NCBI GenBank assembly: GCA_023374045.1
Contig: CM041780.1
Span: 170,062,085 to 170,126,084 of the forward strand
Length of the DNA: 64,000 nucleotides
Direction: 5' to 3'
Origin: Limonium bicolor
Lineage: Eukaryota; Streptophyta; Magnoliopsida; Caryophyllales; Plumbaginaceae
Shown here: one piece after another, positions 22,943-33,700 of the stretch
Layout of the letters: every line of letters starts with the position of its first letter
How positions within the stretch are numbered: the first letter of the stretch is position 1
Notes under the pieces: model-generated
Seen by the model: only the letters and a program-made list of their open reading frames with translations
Databases searched by the model: none
Told to the model about the DNA's origin: nothing
Program-made: the position numbers and the translations under genes

Positions 22943-23422
22943 GTTCTGGCTCCGGTTTCACCAAGAGCTATCCGGACAGCCGTAGCTACATGTGCCGAAG
23001 GTGCAATCAAGATCATCCCGGCAAGGATTGCCAAGGGAGAGAGATCCGGTGCTACAACTGTCAGAAGCCCAGACACCGAGCCAACTTTTGCCCAGAAAAT
23101 GCCAAACCAAAGGGAAATTTCCAGAGCTACAAGCAGAGGGAAGGCAAGGAAGTTGCATCTGGCGATGCACCAGCCCAGCAGGCACCACAGGGACAGGGAT
23201 CCTGAGGTCCTCAGAGGGGTGCACCTCAGAGACAGCCTGCCTTGCATGTGATTGACCGTGATGGGTCCGGTTCTAGGTCCGGCCTAGGTAACTAATCTAA
23301 ACCTTGAATTCTGTGAAACATGTCTAAGTATTGAAGTAACTGTTTGAGTGCAGACATGAGTAAATGAATTGAAGTATGTATTGAGCATGAAATGAAGTAG
23401 TTGAAACTTGTACTCACCATAG

Positions 23423-24180
23423 ATGAATTTGTAACCATAGGAAGCTTTAGTATCTGTTATCCAATACCACCGAAACCAAATCAAGAAGAGATCGACACCA
23501 CCATTCACTACTACACCAGAGAGCAGTGTCAGGTCATCCGACCAGGTATGATTTTATTAAAGGGATACCTGACACCTGAAGCATAGATTTCAATCATCAG
23601 GCGATGCAATGAACTAGGAGCGGGTCAAGGAGGATTTTATACACCTGAATTCCCCAGTGGAGCGAAGATGAAGCTGAAGATGATGTGCTTGGGAAAGGAT
23701 TGGAATCCTTATACCAAGACATACCAAGAGACATGAACACAAGATGGAGCGATGCTACCGACAATACCTCCAGAGTTTCAGACACTTGTCACACAAGCAG
23801 TAAAACTTGCACAACAATGCGAATACGATCCGATCCCCGCACTTGAAGCGGACCTTTGTATCATCAACTTCTATGAGAAAGAAGGAAGACTTGGGTTACA
23901 CCAAGACAAGGACGAGACAACGGAATCTCTTGAACAAGGAGTGCCCGTAGTGTCTTGCTCCATTGGTGATGACGCCATATTTTTGTATAGCGAGCAGAAG
24001 CGTGTGGACCTCGCACAGAAATTGGTATTGAGATCAGGAGATGTCCTAATCATGGGTGGAAACTCTAGGTTGCTGTATCACGGTATCAACAAGATCAAAC
24101 TGAATACGGCACCACCGGCAATAATCAATGCCACACACATGAAATGAGGACGCCTGAACCTTACCTTTAGGAAGTATTAA
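23423..24180 (+). pseudogene. AlkB-like 2-oxoglutarate/Fe(II) dioxygenase captured by element B
   Basis: AlkB-family enzymes oxidatively remove methyl groups from nucleic acids. This frame of about 251 codons has no indel and looks like the plant ALKBH1-type domain: VIRPGMILLKGYL, MKMMCLGKDWNP-like KMMCLGKDW, DLCIINFY, GRLGLHQDKDE, VVSCSIGD, LRSGDVLIMGG, RLLYHG and GRLNLTFR. Iron ligands are all present: His 23899-23901, Asp 23905-23907 and distal His 24079-24081. The arginines of the C-terminal GRLNLTFR motif that contact 2-oxoglutarate are also present (24151, 24169). Three in-frame stops (TAG 23584, TGA 23734, TGA 24145) break it, each one transition from Gln or Arg codons; the natural stop is TAA 24178. 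There is no in-frame ATG before 23548 and an in-frame stop at 23398, so it reads as a downstream exon fused to gag, not a free-standing gene. The substrate cannot be told from sequence. Confidence 0.88.
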
Positions 24181-24249
24181 ATGCATAATATCATGTAATG
24201 TACTAGTAACGTGTATTAGAGACATGGTATGTATGATGGCTGGTTTATC

Positions 24250-24255
24250 AATAAA
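24250..24255 (+). promoter_or_regulatory. Possible poly(A) signal after the AlkB exon
   Basis: AATAAA lies 70 bases after the AlkB stop and before the distal acceptor at 24321. If used, it would end a Gag-AlkB transcript inside the intron. It may be left over from the 3' end of the captured host gene. Six-base signals are common by chance in AT-rich DNA. Confidence 0.35.
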
Positions 24256-24321
24256 GAGCAGTGTTGATTTAAATTCCACTTGTGTCCACCATCATTACTT
24301 AATCACTTATGAATTCAATAG

Positions 24322-24681
24322 GTTGTGGACTCGGTACCGAAGGTATCCTGAGCATCCTCACCGAGGCACAAGCCGGCAAAAGCGGCACCATCTTAACGGG
24401 AACCTTCCCAGTGAATGGCATTGAAGCCAATGTGTTATTCGACTCCGGCGCCTCTCACACCTTTGTATCACCATCTTTTGTGAAGAGGTTGAAGCTAGAT
24501 GCGGATGAGCTACCTAATTTCATGGTTACTCTCCCATCGAAGGAGCGAGTACAGTGCACCAAGTATTACAAACCAGCCACAATCCAAATCAAAAATGAAG
24601 CGTTTCCCATCTCCTTCATCGAGTTCAATGGATTGGGATTCGACAATCATCGGAATGAATTGGTTGGAGCGGCACAAGGGT
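24322..24681 (+). pseudogene. Element B protease, frameshifted
   Basis: A retroviral-type aspartic protease that cuts the polyprotein. The catalytic motif VLFDSGASHTFVS is clear at about 24430-24470, preceded by GTFPVNGIEAN. The frame shifts near 24625-24640: the motif IIGMNWLERHKGRILC continues in the frame also used by the downstream polymerase. Stops at 24703 and 24829 break the link to reverse transcriptase. The region starts at the acceptor-like AATAG|GT, and no good initiator is needed if it is spliced to gag. Confidence 0.85.
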
Positions 24682-24903
24682 AGAATCCTCTGCGCCAAGC
24701 ATTGATTGCTGCTCAAGAGTCCTTCTGGGGTTACAGTATCTTACTGCCAGAGACCTAGAGAGCCTTCGACCACAGTCATCTCCGCCATGGCTATGTACCG
24801 GGAACTCAGAAAGGGTAAAGAAGTATATTAGTGTTATGTACAAGATCTGGAGCGAGATCCAGAGTTCAGTGATGCTGTACCGGTTGTATCTGAATATCCT
24901 GAT

Positions 24904-26230
24904 GTGTTTCCTAAGGAGTTACCCGGCATGCCACCTCAGAGAGCAGTAGAGTTTGAGATTGACCTCTTGCCAGGTACCAGTCCCATTACTAGGGCACCGT
25001 ACCGCATGGCACCTATCGAAATGACAGAGTTGAAAGAACAGTTGTGTGAGTTACTTCACAAAGGGCTTATACGCCCGAGTGTATCACCCTGGGGAGCACC
25101 AGTCCTCTTTGTGAAGAAGAAGGACGGTATCCTACGACTTTGTATTGACTACCGCAAGCTGAATGCGGTTACAGTCAAGAATAAATACCCATTGCCACGC
25201 ATCGACGACCTATTTGACCAGCTGAAAGGAGCCTCAGTCTTCTCCAAGATCGACCTCCGTTCTGGGTATCATCAGATTGCTATCAGAGAGCAGGATATAG
25301 AGAAAACGGCATTCCGTACCAGATATGGCCACTATGAATTCACAGTCATGCCATTCGGTTTGTCAAATGCACCAGCTAAATTCATGGACCTCATGAATCG
25401 ACTATTCAGTGAGCAGTTGGACACTTCAGTTGTTGTATTTATTGATGACATCCTTGTGTACTCCAAATCAGCAGAAGAGCATGAATTTCATTTGAGGAAA
25501 GTACTTAAGACACTGCGCGAGAACTAGCTGTATGCGAAGTTCTCCAAGTGCGAGTTCTGGCTAGATCAGGTATCATTCCTTGGTCATGTCATCTCGAGCG
25601 CAGGCATTTCAGTTGACCCTTCTAAGATTGAAGCTGTACGATCATGGCCTAGACCCAAGACTGTTACTGACATTAAGAGCTTTCTTGGTCTAGCCGGTTA
25701 CTACCGGAGATTTGTAAAGGACTTCTCGAAAGTCGCTAAGCCCATGACTACATTGATGAAGAAAGATGCACCGTTTGTATGGACAGACGAGTGTGAGTTA
25801 TCATTTCAGAAACTAAAGGACTCATTGAACTCAGCGCCCATCCTTACTCTTCCAGAGGGCACAGAGGGATTTGAGGTATATTGTGATGCATCAGGCAAGG
25901 GAATGGGATGCGTGCTCATGTAGCATGGCAAGGTTGTAGCTTATGCCTCCCGCCAGCTGAAAAAGCATGAGGAGAATTACCCGACACATGACTTAGAGTT
26001 AGGAGCCATTGTCTTCGCCTTGAAGATATGGCTACACTATCTCTATGGGGTAAGCATCACCATCTACTCCGATCATAAGAGCTTACAGTATGTGTTCACA
26101 CAGAAAGAATTGAACTTAAGACAAAGAAGATGGATGGAGTTTCTTTCAGATTATGACATCGACTTACAGTATAAGGAAGGGAAGGCAAATGTTGTAGCCG
26201 ACGCCCTGAGCCGTCGAGCACACTCGCTCC
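24904..26230 (+). pseudogene. pol: Element B reverse transcriptase and RNase H, with point stops
   Basis: Copies element RNA into DNA and degrades the RNA strand. Reverse transcriptase motifs in order: [46 protein letters not shown], and the catalytic FIDDILVYS at about 25438-25464. After the thumb comes [12 protein letters not shown]. RNase H begins at [10 protein letters not shown] (about 25880), with SDHKSLQY and ADALSRR toward 26215. Stops TAG at 25525 and TAG at 25921 replace probable CAG codons. Otherwise one frame runs from 24904 to 26529. Confidence 0.93.
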
Positions 26231-27314
26231 ATTCGCTACTCGCCTCTTCTAGCTTGGTTGACGAGGTGCGAGACGCTCAGTTGAGCGACCCTTACATGAC
26301 CGAAATCAGACAGAAGATCATAGATGGTACATTTGAGAAGAAGAAATATGATTTTCAGTTACATGAAGATGGTCTGTTTCGGCTGAATGGCAGGTTATGC
26401 GTTCCCCGAAGCAATGCTGAGCTAAAGGATCGCATCCTGCGAGAGTCACACAGTTCCACATTGTCAGTCCATCCAGGAGCCTCCAAGATGTACAAAGACA
26501 TGAAGAGGTACTTCTGTTGTCAGGAATGAAATCAGATGTGATAGAGTTTGTATTGAGATGCTTGACATGCCAGAAAGTAAAGTTTGAACATCGTAGACCG
26601 GGCGGAATGGTACAATCGATGCCAGTTCCGGTGTGGAAATTTCATGATATCTCCATGGATTTTGTTGTAGGACTCCCACCTGCTAGGGGAGGACTCAACA
26701 TGATCTGGGTTGTAGTCGATCGCCTTACCAAGGTTGCCAGATTCATACCGATGAAGGACACCTGGAAGGTAGTGAAGCTAGCTGAGCTATTCGACAGGGA
26801 GATTATCAGACATCACGGAGTTTCGAAGACTATAGTATCTGACTGCGACGCCAGATTTCTTTCGAGATACTGGAGAGCTACACGGGAAGCGCTGGGTACA
26901 GAATTGAAGTTGAGTACCGCCTTCCATCCTCAGACAGACGGTCAGACAGAAAGGACCATCCAGACACTGGAAGACATGCTTAGGGCATGTGCCTTGGACT
27001 TTCAGGGGAGTTGGTTAGATAAGCTTCATCTTATCAAGTTTTCTTACAATAATAGCTATCATGCTTCGATTAAGATGTCGCATTTCCAAGCTCTATACGG
27101 TAGACCTTGTCGTACACCTTTGTGTTGGGATGAGTCGAGTGAAGCGGTCATCATAGGACCGGAGTATCTTGAGCATGTGCAATCTGAAGTTCAGCAGATT
27201 CGAGCTAATATGAAGGCAGCCCAAGATAGACAGAAATCCTATGCGGATGTGAGACGACGCGACCTTGAGTTCGTCGTGGGCGACCAAGTGTTCTTGCGCG
27301 TTTCACCTATGAAG
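26231..27314 (+). pseudogene. pol: Element B integrase, N-terminal and core part, frameshifted
   Basis: Inserts the DNA copy. The zinc-binding HHCC region spans the frameshift: the His side ([22 protein letters not shown]) ends in one frame and the Cys side (RCLTCQKVKFEH) continues in another. One base appears missing near 26515, where relatives have a run of Trp and Ser codons. The core has Asp in SMDFVVGLP, Asp in IVSDCDARF (relatives usually have Arg-Asp here) and Glu in [14 protein letters not shown]. The frame stops at 27315 only because solo LTR D is inserted after SPMK. Confidence 0.92.
27310..27314. repeat. Target-site duplication of D (TGAAG), left copy
   Basis: TGAAG before the LTR start at 27315 is repeated exactly at 35711-35715 after the LTR end. 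With one copy removed, the integrase frame continues without a shift. Confidence 0.92.
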
Positions 27315-29318
27315 TGAAATACCCCAAACCTTAATATGTTAATTAATTATGTAATTGTGATACTTTAAGGCTAATTAAGTCCTTAATAATATTGGTGAAG
27401 AAATAAAACCAAAAAGAAAAAGAAAATGCGCAAAAGTCACAAAACGTGAAAACGCGTGTTATATAACCATAGGAGTTATATAATCTTAAATAAGATCCTA
27501 AATGGATTCATAGGACTTATTTAGCCATTAGGAACATGTGGGAAAAATTCCCGAAGGAAACAGATTCAAATTGTGGATTAAAAACGCAAAACAAGTTTAA
27601 AGCACGTTTTTCGAGGAAACCGGAAAATGTGATTTTAAACGGGTTTAATGGACTCGTAAAAATTTAAAGTTCATTATATAAATATAATTAAACATTAATG
27701 AAGGTCTAGAACCATTAAAATTAATAAAACGAAAAATCCGGAAAATGGGTCCCGGATTTAAGGGTGTTAAACTGCTAAGTGATCAAACTGCCCCTTATTC
27801 ATATTTGGGTAAAAATATGGACTTAATTGAGTCCCTCACGTTTTGTATCCCCTCCTTGCCTATTAATTCTACACTATTCACTAAGAGACAAAACAAATAA
27901 AGTGCAGTAAAAGCACTTTCACTATTCTCTCTCTTCCTTCTTATTTCTTTTCCTCTCTGTCGTATTCCTCTTCTTCTTCCCAGCGCCTCTCTATTCTTCT
28001 TCTCCTCATATGGTGATTCCAGTAAACCCTCACGATCTCCACCTTCAACATCCTTGTTCTACCATCATACAAGCTTAAAAATCACAAAATAAATACACCA
28101 CAATATTCCCCTCACCTTGGAGCATCTTTTCCACCCTTTAAAAGCTCCAAACTCCAAACTTCAACTCCATGGTTGTAGCTCATTTTGAGCTAAAGACCAC
28201 CTCCTTTTGAAGCTAGACCATTCCTTGTTGGTCCTGAGGTAAGAAAATCATCAAAGGCACCTCTTTTCCCCTTGTTTTCTCCATTTTCATTTTTCTCAGT
28301 TTTGAACTCCACATTTCATCCTTGTAGCAGCCGTGTGAAATTTCTAAGTGTTGGAAGTTTCTATTTTTGATTTCCAAGTTACTCCATTGGAGTAAAGAAG
28401 GTAATCATCTTCATTTCTATGCCTATACATTTCTTGATTCTAGGGTTAGTTAAGAGTTTGTTTAACCTCTAAATATTCATTACTATTCCATTGGGTTTGG
28501 TCACTAGATTAGCATATAAACCCACTGTAACCGGTTGTGAAACAAGAGAGAAGAGAGGAGGAGGAAAGTCTTGAAAGAAAACTCAAGGTAAACAACTTAC
28601 CTTAAACTAACGTGTGTTTTATGAATGTATTTGTGTTTGAGCAAATAAATGTGATAAATGTTGGGTGTAGTGCAGGTGTTGCTAATAATATGAGGAAATT
28701 CAGTGTTTAAATTAATGTTGTTTAAGGGCCTAAGAGCCAAGCTTGTAAAGTTTATGCACATTGTGGTTATTATTGTGAAAGTGCTGGAGTGGATGTGTTC
28801 TAAGTGTCTAGGATGAGTGTGGTGGTTGGATTAATGCAAGTGTGCCTGACAAGGTGTGTGAGGATGATAGAAATATGGGGGAACCTCTGTCAAAATTCAT
28901 GTAGAACACTAGGTGTTTTAAGTGTTTGTGAAGGGGAAAGAGTTTAGAACTAAATAGGTGCTGTTAGAAACCAGCTTAAGTAAATATACATCTTAGGGCT
29001 AGAATTGGAGTAAATGGTGTAAGAAGAATACAAGGAGTATATGGGTTGTGAGCTAACTGGAAGGAGTGAAGAGAATGATCAAAAATGTAATTAGGAACCT
29101 AGGAAGCAAAGTGCAAGTTCTAGGTGAGATAAGTGTGAAAAATTGGGTGAATATAATAAAGAATTGGGTGAGGATTTAGACAAGAGATTAGGGAGGTTTA
29201 AGGTGCCAAATTAGTGTTAAAACATGTTAGAATTTGTGTGGAAAGATTAAGAGAAGATTAGGTTTGGACTAGAGGTTGAAAAGTGACTGAAAAACAACAT
29301 TCTGGAGTAAAATGGGAG

Positions 29319-29503
29319 TGGTCCGGGTTTGCAAACCGGTACCTAAACCCGGACCACCCCAAAAACACACCCGAGACTTAAATCTGTAAGTGGTCCGGGT
29401 TTGTAAACTCGGACACAAACCCGGACCAGGTGAAAAAAGAGGCAGAAAGTATTGCGACGGTATGGTCCGGGTTTGTAAACTCGGACACAAACCCGGACCA
29501 CCC
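29319..29503 (+). repeat. Hairpin array in solo LTR D
   Basis: Three inverted repeats GGTCCGGGTTT...AAACCCGGACC with spacers such as CCCGAGACT. Arm sequence differs from A and B (GGGTTT in place of GGGACTT), yet both arms have changed together, so pairing is kept. Confidence 0.85.
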
Positions 29504-30798
29504 TAAAAATGTGCCAGAGAGTGTTTTAAAGCATTTCCAAGGTGGGGATTTGAATGTTAATGATAATATATGATTGTTAAGACATGTTTGGTGACTTTTA
29601 ATGACCATTAGGAGGGTGATTAAGTGTAAGTTAAGTGTGAAAGTATGTAACATAATTATGTGAAGTAATTAGCTAATTAGAAGTTAAACACGGTAATTAA
29701 CCAACATCACTAATTATGTATAGGAGCTACTTTCGGTGGTGAACGAACGCAGCAAGGACCAAGGTATGGTTTTCTTGCAGTCTGTTGCCTACCGGTTTAC
29801 ACCGGCTTGTGTGTTGTTTGTTTTCTGTGTGTTTATGACTTTGTAAGATTAAATCATGAAACGAGTTTACAGTCATTATTATTAATTTGATGTGTGCGTA
29901 CCGATACCGGTAACATCGAATGCGTGCTAACTGTTAATTAACCCAAGCTAGGAAACGTAAGAGAACGGTACCGGTAATAACGTTTCCAACCTATGGAACG
30001 TTCTAACCACGGCTATGTGTGCTTAGTTGTTGTTTGTGTTGCTGAATCATGCCTTGCTTCCCTCGTATGTCTAACTGGACTTAAACACATATTTGTGTGA
30101 GGTTGTGTTAAGCTCCCACTGTGGGACTTCTAAGAAGTGCTAACCGGGGAGTGAGGAATCCGGTCGTTCTGGTCACGCGTGTATGTACGGGGGTCGATAT
30201 CTGAATCAGATTCGGCTCTCTCCTTATGTTAGGGTTGTTTTCCCTTTTTGGATTTCGACCTCCCATTAGCTTAGCCAAAGCTTACCTACCTGACTTCCAC
30301 TCGGGCTAGGGGGAAATTATGTGTTGATGTGTACGGGTCACTACACCCGTCTCATCTTTTAAGTTAAGTTATTCATTCGACTAACAAAACAGTAATGTGA
30401 TATGTGTTAAGCTTAACATGAGGATGAAGTCATTCTCTAGGCTTACAAGTTGACTAACCATGTTGGTTGTTTTCTAAAGTGAGTTGTTTTCACTATGTAT
30501 ATGTGTTTTTATTGTTCTGCAATAATTCTTGATAAATATATGCATGTTGTATGTTAAAATTAACGCCCTGTCATCATGACAAATAGTTGCGTGTATGCCG
30601 GTAGTCAGCGGGCTGCACGTTAACCATGCCAGCAAAAGGTTGCTGACCCCCTTTGGGGGCTATGTTTATTTGCAGGATGAGGATCGAGGAAGCAGAATGG
30701 CTTTAGATCCTAGGTTGTCGATACTTTTGTTATTTTTAGATGTTGAACCCGAGTAGTGCCTGTACACTCGAGGTCGCATATCTTTTTGTGGATGTAGG

Positions 30799-33700
30799 TG
30801 AAATACCCCAAACCTAAGTATGGTAAGTAAACATCAAATTATGATGTAGTAAGGCTAGAATATGCCTTAGAAAGATTGGTAGACAATTTAAACCAAGGAA
30901 AACACAAGAAAGTGCCCTAAGGGCAATTAGGGCAAAAATGTGCTCTAAGCTTGGAGAGACTTGGGTGAGTACCCAAATATCATGACAAGACCTTAGTAAT
31001 ATTCTAATGGTCATTTTAAAACAATTACCAAAGAAAACCAAGCTTGAAAACAAGCTAAAACACAAAATGTGCTTTAAGAAGTCTTAAAGCACATTTTTGA
31101 GAAATTGTCTTAGAATTGAGTTTTGAGTGGCTAAATGTCCATCATTACTCTTTAATCAACATGCGTACTAATTAGTATCACATTAGCAAGCCTAAATCAA
31201 TGGGAAATAAAAAATTTCAGAAATATGTGCACTGATTAGTGAATAGTGCCAAATAGTGACTAGTTTAAGTTTTAATCAATATAAGCTAATTGGTTGGTCA
31301 AAAAAGACCATGACTAGCCTTATTTAAGATAGGGGGCCGGTTTTCTAAGGATGAGTCACAATGGACTTCATCAAATAAGGGAAAAAGAAGAGATAAGTAA
31401 AGAAAGTTACTATTTGCTTTTATAAAGCAAATATCCTTATTAGCCTACCTCTCTCCTCTCTTCTTCATTTCCCCTTCTTCTTCCACGGTTTTCTTCTTGT
31501 TCTCTCTGTTCCAAACCGTGCCTAACCAGCTCCATACTTGTTCCATCTTCAAATGTCCATAAGTTACTCATTTTAGCTCCAAATCAAAAAGTGAGCATAG
31601 ATTATTCTTAGTTAGCTCAAGCTCTAGCTTTCCATCTTTACAAAATTGGAAAAGCTTCATGTTGGAGCCATGGGAAATCTCCATTGATGGAGGAAATTCA
31701 AGTTTGAAGAGCTCATTAGCTTCTCCATTCTCTTAAGGTAAAGAATATGTAAGAAAAACTAGGTTTCCACCATTCTTCTCCATTACCGAAAATTTATACT
31801 CATGGGGCATCATATTTATGCCTTGTTCTAGCTTGTTTTCTATTCTCCATGGGCTAGAGGAGGTCCTTCTTGATTCGTATCCAAGCCTACCTTAAGACTT
31901 CAAGGTAAAATATTCATTATAAGACCTTAAAACACATTTTTAACCTAGGTTTTTATTCCTTGAGGTTGGTGTATTGTTTAGTACTCATATGAGTCATTGA
32001 ATATTGATTAGAACATTGGCAAGAGGATTAAAGCCCTTGGCCGAGATTCATTCAAGAAAATCCCTAAGGAGGAAGTTAAGAGGAGCTTGAGAAAACAAGG
32101 TAAATTACTTACCTAATGGTGGTTTAAGTTTAAGGAATGAGTTTTAGATGGGTACCAATGTAGCCTAGGGCTTACATTAGGTAATGGGTTGTATAACCTA
32201 AGAAAAAGAACTTAAACAAGCTTATGAACTTGTGACTAAGGAGCCAATGAGAATGAGTTAGTAATATAAGTTTAAGGTGGATTTTAAGATCATTATAACT
32301 ACTATGAGATTGATGGGTGTATTTGTAGGTTGAAAGCTTTTATATGTGGGAAATTCAGTGTTTAAGTTTAAGTTATTTAAGGGCCTAAGAGCCATGTCAT
32401 TTAAGAGCCTTAGTGCTATGCAATTTAAGATTATTGCAATATATTGAGTTTGTTGTGAATGAGATGGTTGAGTGAGGAAAATAATGCATTTGGGCATGAT
32501 AAGATACTAGGGAAGCTATGGCGAAATTTGAGTAGAAAACAAAGTGTTTAAGTGGTAGTGGTGAGTTAATATGACCTAGGAATTTCTAGGAGTCATCATG
32601 AGGAATTTGAGTGGAAATGAGTTAACTAAGGAGTTCTTGAGGTTTAGAACGACCTAGAGATGTTTAGGAGGAATTAGAGGTTAGGTGGGTGTATTAAACA
32701 CACCAAAATCATGTGATGAGGAATGCTAAGACTTGAGCAAAGAGTTGGATGGAAAGGTGTATAATGCTTTAAGGAGATTTAGGTATGAACTAAGAGAAGA
32801 ACAATGAGAGTTCGAGAAGTTTGCGTAAGAGGTGGTGATGTTAGTGGTGGACTAGTAAGGTTTAGTTGAATGGTAATGTGTGGACTTGGGTGATGGAAGT
32901 GAAAAAGGTAGGAGGATGTTGTAAGTCATCAAGGAAAATGATTAGAAACGTATAAGAGGGTATGATCATGAGAATGGTGAGTAAGTTGCATAAGAGAAGT
33001 GGAAATGTCTAAGGAGGGTGTTGCATGGTTAAGGTAAATGAAGAACAATGTCAAGGTATTAAGATAATGGAAAGAAATGTATAAGAAAGCGTAAGAGTTT
33101 AAGAGTGATGAGTGACAAGTGTAAAGAAGAGAAATTGTGCATGGACATGCAAGATAACCATGGAAGGTTTAACAAGCAAAGATGGAGTGTAATGATGTTA
33201 AGGAGGAGTTATATGGGTTGAAAAGAAACACTTGGGATAGTTAAAGTTTTAGACAAAATGTACATGTTGGAAATGTAAGGAATTATATGACAAATGTAAG
33301 GAGTGTTTGTAAGAATTTAGTAAATGTTTGAGAAGATCTTTGGAAGTTGTTTTGGAGAGTTTGGTGGAAGTTTTAAGGTGAGTTTAAGTGCCTAAATGGT
33401 ATTAGGACACATGGGGGAACTTGTGGAGAAGTTTGGAGTCAAATGGGATTTTAGAAATAAGGTTCTGGAGCCGACCGACCTTGGGACCGGACCTGCAAGG
33501 TCGGTCGAGCTCAGTTTACACTACCGGAGAAAGTTTCTGGAACCGACCGAACTTGGGGACCGTACTTGCAAGTTCGGTCGGGCTTGTAATTTGTGAAGGA
33601 ATTGAGTCTCTGGAATTGACCGAACATGGGACCGAACTTGGCAAGTTCGGTCGGGCTTAAATATCCCACGGGGAAACTCTCGGGAATGGACCGACCTTGG

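Larger units (their letters stand above)
21800..23287 (+). pseudogene. gag: Element B gag (nucleocapsid), broken, with two candidate introns
   Basis: Gag forms the particle and packages RNA. The likely start is the ATG at 21800 (MSGRGPGHPRGG), followed by a glutamine/proline-rich stretch. The retrotransposon gag domain follows (about 21991-22464; motifs AAYYLKDVAMDWW and YPENVKTKKRLELDAL). A basic linker follows (22580-22859), then two zinc knuckles at 22943-23205: a variant C-x2-C-x3-H-x4-C and a standard C-x2-C-x4-H-x4-C. Continuity requires removing 22465-22579 and 22860-22942, both GT...AG and both restoring frame exactly. Lesions: a frameshift near 21985, TAA after LVK at about 22180 and TGA at 23203, the last two compatible with CAA or CGA decay. 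The reading continues past 23205 to 23287, where it meets a third donor-like site. Confidence 0.85.
23288..24321 (+). other. Candidate intron 3 holding the AlkB exon (phase 1)
   Basis: The donor CTAG|GTAACT at 23288 and acceptor TTCAATAG|GT at 24320-24321 would remove 1034 bases and join the end of gag (phase 1) to the protease in frame. Alternative acceptors CACCATAG (ending 23422) and AACCATAG (ending 23440) would instead join gag in frame to the AlkB domain. TAGGT occurs at both outer borders, so a 5-bp insertion duplication is another possible origin of the ends. Confidence 0.6.

Noticed and set aside
23423..24180. AlkB region as a free-standing host gene
   Set aside because: No in-frame ATG before 23548, an in-frame stop at 23398, and gag and protease of one element on both sides that can be joined in frame; no promoter-like region.
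23423..24180. AlkB as part of an integrated plant RNA virus
   Set aside because: No replicase, coat or movement sequence nearby; motif order and the C-terminal GRLNLTFR match plant cellular ALKBH1-type proteins, and the flanks are Ty3/gypsy.
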